Shown here: positions 9,808 to 15,280 of the stretch, in pieces
Numbering within the stretch: position 1 is the first letter of the stretch
Layout of the letters: the number at the start of each line of letters is the position of its first letter
Source: Sulfuriferula sp.
GTDB taxonomy: Bacteria > Pseudomonadota > Gammaproteobacteria > Burkholderiales > Sulfuriferulaceae
DNA: 15,280 bases
Reading direction: 5' to 3'
NCBI GenBank assembly: GCA_027311185.1
Contig: DAICZK010000022.1
Location: 1-15,280 of the forward strand
Translations under genes and position numbers: made by a program
Notes under the pieces: generated by a model
Databases searched by the model: none
What the model was told of the DNA's origin: nothing
The model's input: only the letters and a program-made list of their open reading frames with translations

Positions 9808-10538
9808 ATGCCGGAATTAAGTATTTTGTCGGCGTTTGCGGTAGGGTTGCTGGGTGGTGTGTATTGTGTCGGTATGTGCGGTGGCATCGTCACCGCGTTA
9901 TCGTTCGCGACGCCCAACGCCAAGCCAGACATCGGGATGTTGCTGGGCTACAATGTCGGGCGCGTGTCCAGTTATGTGCCGCCCGCGCGATAGCGGGTGC
10001 GGTTGGCGCCAGCGCGTTGTTGCTGAACCATTTTTTGCCGGTTTCGCGCGCCTTGTATCTGGTTGCCAATATCATGCTGGTGTTGCTTGGGCTGTATCTG
10101 GTGGGGCTGTCGCACGCAGTATTGTTGCTGGAGAATCTCGGCGCCCGGGTGTGGGCAAGGCTACAGCCGCTGATGAAGCGGCTTATGCCGGTGCGTAGCG
10201 CACCGCAGGCGGTGCTGGTGGGAATGGTATGGGGCTGGCTGCCGTGTGGTCTGGTGTATTCGGTGTTGATTTCGGCGCTTGCAACTCGTGATCCGAAGCA
10301 CGGAGCGCTGCTGATGCTGGCGTTCGGACTCGGTACCTTACCGAATCTGCTGACCATGGGACTGTTGGCGAAGCGTTTGCAGGGCTGGACCCGTCGCCCG
10401 GCAGTACGGCTAGTTGCGGTTTTGATGGTGGCAGGCTTCGGCGTGTTGGGATGGCCAGATGGCTGGCCCATGTTTGAGTTCGGGGATGGTCCCCGGGCAA
10501 TATTTTGCGAGACCGGGCGTGCTCCGATCCACGATTGA
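9808..10538 (+). pseudogene. TauE/SafE (UreH/DsbD-like) membrane protein, frameshifted
   Basis: The reading frame starts at ATG 9808 but stops at 9991-9993 after 61 residues. The rest of the protein continues in the -1 frame to a TGA at 10536-10538. Joining the frames at about 9978 gives 243 residues with family signatures on both sides: VYCVGMCGGIVTALSF early, GYNVGRVSSYV just before the break, AIAGAVGASALLLNHFLPVS just after it, and VWGWLPCGLVYSVLISALAT later. The paired Cys motifs and roughly six membrane segments fit the COG2836-type sulfite exporter TauE/SafE, or DsbD-like, family. These proteins often serve metal or cytochrome oxidase assembly; the substrate is unknown here. The break fits loss of one G in tgtg(g)ccgcc. 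It may be a true mutation or a base-calling error. The last 30 or so residues look unlike the family and overlap hairpins. Confidence 0.8.
10453..10495 (+). repeat. Two tandem hairpins at the 3' end of the TauE/SafE gene
   Basis: Positions 10453-10458 (ggccag) pair with 10463-10468 (ctggcc) across a 4-base loop. Positions 10481-10486 (cgggga) pair with 10490-10495 (tccccg) across a 3-base loop. Both stems are perfect, GC-rich and lie 60-100 bases before the rsmB ATG. No T-run follows either one, so they are not classical terminators. They may pause transcription or shield the 3' end of the ampG transcript, or may be chance in GC-rich coding DNA. Confidence 0.45.
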
Positions 10539-10555
10539 GCGACATAAGAGAGCTT

Positions 10556-11827
10556 ATGGCTGAAACTACTTTGCAGCCCCCGCTGCGTCAATTGCTCAAA
10601 CGGGCGGCGCAGGCCGTGGACGATGTCGTGCACAAGGGGCATAATCTGAACCGCTTGCTGGCCATACAATCGCTGGCCGGGCGCGCGGCAGTGCAGGACA
10701 TGTGCTACGCCAGTCTGCGAGAATACGGCACGCTTGCGGCGCTACGCGACACCTTGCTGAGCAAACCCTTGAGCGACCCGGCGATCGCTGCGCTGTTGGT
10801 GGTCGTATTACGGCAGTTGCGGGCACATCCCGAGGCGGCGCACACTATCGTCAATGAGGCGGTCGAGGCGGCGGCGGCGATGCAGCCGTGGGCGAGGGGT
10901 TTGGCGAATGCGGTACTGCGCAGTTATTTGCGGCGCGGCGACGCCGAGGTTGCGACGCTGCCACCCGTGGCGCGCTGGAATTATCCGCAATGGTGGATAG
11001 ACAAGGTCGCTCAGGCGTACCCGCTAGATTGGCAGGCAGTGCTGGCAGCGGGCAACCAGCACCCGCCGATGACGCTGCGGGTCAATGCGCGGCGCGGCTC
11101 CGTGGCGATCTGCTTGAGCCAGATCCAGGAGACCGGGATAGAGGCGACGCAGGTTGGCGCATCGGCGCTCAGGCTGGCGCGACCGGTTTCAGTGAGCCGT
11201 TTGCCGGGCTTTGTCGATGGCGCCGTATCGGTGCAGGATGCCGGGGCGCAATACGCTGCTTCGTTGCTCGACATTCGCGATGGGCAGCGGGTCCTTGACG
11301 CCTGCGCGGCGCCGGGGGGGAAAACCGGTCATATGCTGGAATTGGCAGATGTTGATCTGACGGCGCTCGACAACGATGCGCTACGGCTGGAGCGGGTGGG
11401 GGAGAATTTGATTCGGCTGGGTTTGAGCGCGCAGTTGAAGCTGGGCGATGCCGCAACGCCGGAGGGTTGGTGGGACGGCGTCGGGTTTGAGCGGATTCTG
11501 GCCGATGTGCCTTGTTCGGCTTCCGGGGTGGTGCGGCGCCATCCCGATATCAAGTGGTTGCGCCGACCGGACGATATTGCGCAGTTCGTCGCTCAGCAGT
11601 CGCTCATACTGGCTGCGCTCTGGCAATGCCTCGCCGTGGGCGGAAAATTGCTTTACGTGACCTGCTCGATTTTTCCTGAGGAAAATCAGCAGCAGGTCGA
11701 TGCATTTTTGCTTGCGAATGACGATGCGCGCCAGTTGCCGCTGGACTGCGAACCGTTGAGCGCAGGTCAGTTGTTGCCCAATGATAACCACGATGGTTTC
11801 TTTTATGCCTTACTTGAAAAAAATTAG
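10556..11827 (+). CDS. rsmB: 16S rRNA m5C967 methyltransferase RsmB
   Basis: RsmB methylates cytosine 967 of 16S rRNA with S-adenosylmethionine during 30S assembly. The 423-residue product has an N-terminal all-helical NusB-like domain (about 10-135). A linker with LRVNARR (174-180) follows, then a C-terminal Rossmann methyltransferase domain. The SAM-binding motif I is VLDACAAPGGKT (246-257). The two cysteines of RNA m5C methyltransferases are present: C320 in ADVPCSASG and C370 in YVTCSIFPEEN. The ATG at 10556 is preceded by AAGAGAG at a suitable distance. The open frame extends upstream to 10505, but that part overlaps the TauE/SafE tail in another frame. The gene starts a chain of overlapping genes with DUF4390, ntrY and ntrX. 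The end overlaps the signal-peptide codons of the next gene. Confidence 0.95.
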   Translation: MAETTLQPPLRQLLKRAAQAVDDVVHKGHNLNRLLAIQSLAGRAAVQDMCYASLREYGTLAALRDTLLSKPLSDPAIAALLVVVLRQLRAHPEAAHTIVNEAVEAAAAMQPWARGLANAVLRSYLRRGDAEVATLPPVARWNYPQWWIDKVAQAYPLDWQAVLAAGNQHPPMTLRVNARRGSVAICLSQIQETGIEATQVGASALRLARPVSVSRLPGFVDGAVSVQDAGAQYAASLLDIRDGQRVLDACAAPGGKTGHMLELADVDLTALDNDALRLERVGENLIRLGLSAQLKLGDAATPEGWWDGVGFERILADVPCSASGVVRRHPDIKWLRRPDDIAQFVAQQSLILAALWQCLAVGGKLLYVTCSIFPEENQQQVDAFLLANDDARQLPLDCEPLSAGQLLPNDNHDGFFYALLEKN

Positions 11828-12371
11828 GATTGTGTGGGGAGTGTTGCTCTGGATCGGGCTCAGCTTCCCCATTTTTGCCGCCAGTCCCGGAATCCAGATC
11901 AAAACGGCGGAATTAAGACAGATTAATGAAATTTATTGTCTGGATGCCAGACTCGCTATAACATTGACTCCAGTGCTGGAAGATGCGATTGCAAAGGGCG
12001 TTTCGCTGTATTTTATTACCGATTTCGATTTCGTCCATCCGCGCTGGTACTGGTGGAATGAAGACTTCGCCCATGTCTCGCGGGTGACCCGGCTGTCTTA
12101 TAATGCGCTGTTGCGGCAGTATCTGGTTTCGGGAGTGAATATTCGTGCGCGCAGCTTCGATACGCTCGACCAGGCATTGACGCAGTTGGGTGAGATCGAC
12201 GCATTGCCGATCATTGCGCGCGACCGGCTGGTCATACACGAGCCTTATCAGGCGACCCTGAGCATGCGTCTGGATACGTCGGAATTGCCCAAACCCTTGC
12301 AGATCAACGCGATTGCGACTGGCAGATGGGAATTGGATTCAACTCCGCTGGTGTGGATGATGACCCCGTGA
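11805..12371 (+). CDS. DUF4390-family secreted protein
   Basis: The function is unknown. The product is 188 residues from the ATG at 11805. It starts with a basic stretch (MPYLKKIR) and a hydrophobic segment (IVWGVLLWIGLSFPIFAA) that reads as a signal peptide, so the mature part should be periplasmic. The mature region has the DUF4390 character: an early TAELRQINEIYCLDARLAI, then PVLEDAIAKGVSLYF, then WYWWNEDFAHVSRVTRLSYN and RQYLVSGVN. In my knowledge this family typically sits between rsmB and ntrY in betaproteobacteria, exactly as here. A role in signal input to NtrY is tempting but unproven. ATGs at 11781 and 11793 are in frame upstream; none has a clear ribosome-binding site, so the start is uncertain by up to eight residues. 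Its TGA overlaps the ntrY GTG. Confidence 0.83.
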   Translation: MPYLKKIRIVWGVLLWIGLSFPIFAASPGIQIKTAELRQINEIYCLDARLAITLTPVLEDAIAKGVSLYFITDFDFVHPRWYWWNEDFAHVSRVTRLSYNALLRQYLVSGVNIRARSFDTLDQALTQLGEIDALPIIARDRLVIHEPYQATLSMRLDTSELPKPLQINAIATGRWELDSTPLVWMMTP

Positions 12372-14509
12372 AGTATCTGGTTTTATTGGGTTTTGTTGTC
12401 GGCGCCGGACTGGTCTATCTGCTCTCCAGCGCCAGCGCCAACACGGACCTGTTTGCGCATGATTTCCCCTGGTTGCTGGGCGCGACAGGGATGTTGGTGG
12501 CCGCGATGCTGGGCCTGGTCGGGTACCAGGTGATGCAGTTGCGGCGTAAAATGCGCGATGGCGTATTCGGCGCCAAACTCACCGTTCGCCTGATGCTGGT
12601 GTTTGGCTTGATGGCTTTGCTTCCAGGTGCGGTAGTGTATGCGGTATCGGTACAGTTTTTGTCAAAAAGTATAGAATCGTGGTTCGACGTGCGCGTTGAC
12701 AACGCATTGCAAAGCGGCTTGAATCTCGGACAGACGGCGCTGGATAATTTGCAGCACGACTTGACCAGGAAAGCCGAATCCATGGCGCAGATTTTGGCGG
12801 AGAAGCCGGCCGGCAGCCATCCCGCCGTGCTGAACTCATTGCGCGAACAAAATAACGTACAGGAGGCTACTTTATTTACTGAGCGCGGCAGACTGATTTC
12901 GTTTTCCAGCAGCGAACGCCGCGGCTGGCCACTGGTTGTACCCGACAACGGCATGCTGTCGCAAATCCGCCAGCAACGGACTTATTCCCATATCGAGAAT
13001 CTGGAGGGCCGGGGTTTGTACATGCGGGTGATTGTTCCGGTTAATCTGTTGTCGTTTACCGAAGATATTCGCGTATTGCAATTGTTGCAGCCGGTGCCGG
13101 AAAAACTCGCCGAGGATGCCGAGGCCGTGCGTCTCGCATACCAGGATTATCAGGAGTTATCGCTGTCGCGGCTGGGGCTCAAGCGGCTGTATGGCATAAC
13201 GCTGACTCTGGCGCTGGTGTTGACGTTATTGACGACGGTGGCGCTGGCTTTTTTGATCAGCGAACAAATGGCCGCGCCGCTGCGGGCTCTGGCAAAGGGC
13301 ACGCGAGCGGTGGCGAAGGGCGATTTCAGCCAGATGCATCCGGTCAACAGCCGCGACGAGCTAGGGATGCTGACGCAGTCTTTTAATCGTATGACGCGCC
13401 AGCTTGCCGAGGCGCGCACGGCTACCGACGAGAGTCGTGCGCAAATCGAAAAATCCTATGCATATCTGGAGACGGTGCTGGCTAATCTGACTTCAGGCGT
13501 GATTGCTTTTGACGAACAGCTGCGGGTACGCAGTATCAATCCGGCAGCGGAGGAAATTTTAGCTGTGAATGCGAATGCGTTACGCGGCTTGCAACCGTAT
13601 CAGTGGACCGGCCATGCCGTTCACATTGCCGATTTTGCCTATGTTGTCGTCTCCCAGTTTCAGGCGCAGCCGGGCGTTGCATGGCAGCAGCAGATCGTCT
13701 ATCGTGATCATCACAACAAACGGATACTGCTCGCGCGCGGCACGCGTTTGCCTAGCGGCATAGATGGAGGTTATGTGCTGGTTTTCGACGATATTACGCA
13801 TTTGGTGCGCGCGCAACGCGATGCCGCCTGGGGCGAGGTGGCGCGCCGCCTCGCGCATGAAATCAAGAATCCGTTGACGCCTATCCAGCTTTCAGCCGAA
13901 CGCATAGAGCGCAAGTTTGCCGGGAAGCTGAATGCGGTCGACGCGGATACCTTGCGGCGCTCGATACAGACTATCGTCAATCAGGTCTCGGCGATGAAGG
14001 AAATGGTCAACGCGTTCGCCGAATATGCAAAAACCCCCAAGGTGCAACTGTTGCCGGTGAATTTGAACGCGCTGATCGGCGAAGTGCTCGATTTGTACGG
14101 TCACGACGCCGCGATCAGATTGAATCTGGCCGAGTCTTTGCCGTTGGTGATGGGGGATGCGAAACTGTTGCGGCAGGTGATACACAATCTGCTCCAGAAT
14201 GCACAGGACGCGCTGGTCGGCGAGCCGCATCCGTATATCGAGATTCGTACCCAGACTATCGAGCGCGATGTGCAATTGATGATCAGCGATAACGGTTCGG
14301 GTTTGCCTCTTGGCATGCTGGAGAGCCTGTTTGAACCTTACGCGACAACCAAGCCCAAGGGCACGGGACTGGGCTTGGCGATAGTGAAAAAAATAATCGA
14401 GGAGCACCAAGGCATGATTCGACTGGAAAATCGCACCGAAGGTGGCGTCATGGTTGGTGTACGCCTGCCGGCGGCCGAACAGATAACGCATATGGAGCCT
14501 GTGGCATGA
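12368..14509 (+). CDS. ntrY: NtrY-type membrane sensor histidine kinase
   Basis: This sensor kinase autophosphorylates on histidine and passes the phosphate to the adjacent NtrX-like regulator. The 713-residue product has membrane helices at about 3-20, 34-56 and 72-97. A periplasmic region (about 98-273) is followed by a helix at about 275-297, then HAMP (298-350), PAS (365-480), HisKA with H497 (RRLAHEIKNP) and HATPase. The ATPase N box is RQVIHNLLQNAQDA (602-615), G1 is ISDNGSGLP (639-647) and G2 is GTGLGLAIVKKI (665-676). All key motifs are intact. I chose GTG 12368, which overlaps the DUF4390 stop (GTGA) and gives the family-like start KYLVLLG; an in-frame ATG at 12326 would add 14 residues. 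NtrY homologues are linked to nitrogen or redox and low-oxygen signals; the ligand here is not known. Confidence 0.92.
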   Translation: MKYLVLLGFVVGAGLVYLLSSASANTDLFAHDFPWLLGATGMLVAAMLGLVGYQVMQLRRKMRDGVFGAKLTVRLMLVFGLMALLPGAVVYAVSVQFLSKSIESWFDVRVDNALQSGLNLGQTALDNLQHDLTRKAESMAQILAEKPAGSHPAVLNSLREQNNVQEATLFTERGRLISFSSSERRGWPLVVPDNGMLSQIRQQRTYSHIENLEGRGLYMRVIVPVNLLSFTEDIRVLQLLQPVPEKLAEDAEAVRLAYQDYQELSLSRLGLKRLYGITLTLALVLTLLTTVALAFLISEQMAAPLRALAKGTRAVAKGDFSQMHPVNSRDELGMLTQSFNRMTRQLAEARTATDESRAQIEKSYAYLETVLANLTSGVIAFDEQLRVRSINPAAEEILAVNANALRGLQPYQWTGHAVHIADFAYVVVSQFQAQPGVAWQQQIVYRDHHNKRILLARGTRLPSGIDGGYVLVFDDITHLVRAQRDAAWGEVARRLAHEIKNPLTPIQLSAERIERKFAGKLNAVDADTLRRSIQTIVNQVSAMKEMVNAFAEYAKTPKVQLLPVNLNALIGEVLDLYGHDAAIRLNLAESLPLVMGDAKLLRQVIHNLLQNAQDALVGEPHPYIEIRTQTIERDVQLMISDNGSGLPLGMLESLFEPYATTKPKGTGLGLAIVKKIIEEHQGMIRLENRTEGGVMVGVRLPAAEQITHMEPVA

Positions 14510-15198
14510 TGAGTAGAGAGATTCTGGTGGTGGATGATGAAATCGGTATACGCGAATTATTGTCCGAGATATTGATGGATGAGGGTTATGATGTAACGTT
14601 AGCCGAGAATGCCGCCGCAGCCCGCGAATACCGCCTGCACGCGCGCCCGGACCTGGTGTTGCTCGACATCTGGATGCCTGATACCGACGGCATCAGTCTG
14701 TTGAAGGAATGGATGACCGGCGGGCACTTGAACATGCCGGTGGTGATGATGTCGGGGCACGGCACGATAGACACCGCGGTGGAAGCGATACGCATAGGTG
14801 CCGTTGGTTTTCTGGAAAAACCGATCGCGCTTAAAAAGCTGCTCGAAAGCGTTGCTCAAGGCTTGACGCATGCGAATGTCACGCCCGTTGAAAGAGCGCC
14901 TGCGAACGAAAAGCCGGCGTTAGAGTCGAGGGTGGAGGAAGCGGAAGACGCCGATTTTTACAACGACTCGGCGGCTTTTACCGTTGCGCCGCCTACGCTG
15001 CTTGCTCAGTTGAATATCTCGCTGGATCTGCCGCTGCGTGAAGCGCGGGATATATTCGAGCGGCAGTATTTCGAGCGACTGATTGCTCAGTCGGACGGGA
15101 ATATGACCCGTGTCGCCGAGCATGCGGGCGTCGAGCGCACGCATTTGTACCGCAAGCTCAAACAGCTTGGGGTGGAGTTAACCAAGCGGCACGGTTAG
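14506..15198 (+). CDS. ntrX: NtrX-like response regulator without AAA+ domain
   Basis: This is a two-component regulator paired with NtrY; its ATG overlaps the ntrY stop (ATGA). The 230-residue product has a full receiver domain (about 4-122) with D10 and D11, phosphoacceptor D54 (VLLDIWMPDTDG), S83 and K105. An acidic, low-complexity linker follows (about 123-165). The C-terminal Fis-type helix-turn-helix lies at about 175-225 (REARDIFERQYFERLI, then DGNMTRVAEHAGVERTHLYR). The linker and HTH resemble NtrX more than RegA or PrrA. A typical NtrX is about twice as long because it carries an AAA+ sigma-54 activation domain; here that domain is absent and no frameshift hides it. It probably acts as a DNA-binding regulator at sigma-70 promoters (inference). 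A second ATG at 14509 is an equally good start. Confidence 0.9.
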   Translation: MMSREILVVDDEIGIRELLSEILMDEGYDVTLAENAAAAREYRLHARPDLVLLDIWMPDTDGISLLKEWMTGGHLNMPVVMMSGHGTIDTAVEAIRIGAVGFLEKPIALKKLLESVAQGLTHANVTPVERAPANEKPALESRVEEAEDADFYNDSAAFTVAPPTLLAQLNISLDLPLREARDIFERQYFERLIAQSDGNMTRVAEHAGVERTHLYRKLKQLGVELTKRHG

Positions 15199-15280
15199 GC
15201 GCGGGCCCGCAACGCCGCAATGTGCCCCGCAGCAGTCCGGCCCTCCGGGTTGCGACCGGAAAACGCGTCTGCGGCGTTGC
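15195..15280. repeat. GC-rich inverted-repeat region at the right edge
   Basis: The stretch after the ntrX stop is about 74% G+C by my count, well above the rest of the window. It holds a perfect 10-bp palindrome (gcgggcccgc, 15201-15210). It also holds an 11-bp perfect inverted repeat, gcaacgccgca at 15209-15219 against tgcggcgttgc at 15270-15280, enclosing 50 bases with a smaller tccgg/ccgga pair (15236-15240, 15256-15260). No T-run follows. On the minus strand one frame is open from the edge to a TAA at 15197-15195, so it may instead be the 3' end of a convergent gene (ending ..GHIAALRARA). The plus strand is also open from an ATG at 15220. I cannot choose between a dispersed repeat, a hairpin terminator and a cut-off gene. 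Confidence 0.4.

Noticed and set aside
11817-11823. A7 run at the rsmB stop and DUF4390 start as a possible frameshift site joining the two
   Set aside because: The DUF4390 frame is +1 relative to rsmB, so a -1 slip would not enter it; an overlapping independent start is simpler.
13892-14491. Open frame of 199 codons antisense to the ntrY kinase domain
   Set aside because: It lies opposite conserved HisKA and HATPase motifs and is explained as a coding shadow.
15201-15280. Integron attC site at the right edge
   Set aside because: The outer arms (GCAACGC / GCGTTGC) superficially resemble attC, but the required R''/R' core pattern (RYYYAAC and GTTRRRY) does not fit, and no integrase or cassette is visible.

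Overview
The window reads as ordinary, densely packed chromosomal DNA of a betaproteobacterium. My best guess is the order Nitrosomonadales (Gallionella, Sideroxydans or Nitrosomonas relatives). This is inferred from gene order and protein style: mreBCD-mrdA divergent from gatCAB, then pyrE and xthA, then rsmB-DUF4390-ntrY-ntrX. No marker gene proves the taxon. No phage, insertion sequence, CRISPR array, rRNA or tRNA gene was seen.

Layout. (1) Positions 1-2837, minus strand: the rod-shape operon mreB-mreC-mreD-mrdA. It reads toward the left edge, and mrdA (PBP2) is cut off by that edge. (2) A 154-base divergent promoter region. (3) Positions 2992-6221, plus strand: gatC-gatA-gatB, the complete tRNA-dependent amidotransferase. 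(4) Positions 6231-7564, minus strand: pyrE, then a secreted DUF4124 protein overlapping it by 7 bases and meeting gatB tail to tail. (5) Positions 7593-8369, plus strand: exodeoxyribonuclease III, divergent from pyrE with only 28 bases between the start codons. (6) Positions 8445-10538, plus strand: an AmpG-type muropeptide transporter, directly followed by a TauE/SafE-like membrane protein whose frame is broken by what looks like a one-base deletion near 9978. (7) Positions 10556-15198, plus strand: rsmB, a DUF4390 secreted protein, an NtrY-type membrane histidine kinase and an NtrX-like response regulator, each overlapping the next. (8) The last 82 bases are about 74% G+C, rich in inverted repeats and unassigned.

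How the genes work together. The mre operon and PBP2 build the lateral cell wall, and AmpG would bring recycled wall fragments back into the cytoplasm. GatCAB corrects misacylated Asn- and/or Gln-tRNA, RsmB modifies 16S rRNA, PyrE makes pyrimidine nucleotides and ExoIII repairs DNA. NtrY and NtrX form a two-component pair. The regulator is unusual because it keeps the receiver and Fis-type DNA-binding end of NtrX but has no AAA+ sigma-54 activation domain.

I found no convincing undescribed system. The points most worth a second look are the short NtrX, the repeat-rich end of the window, the frameshift in the TauE/SafE gene, and a strong hairpin early in mreC.
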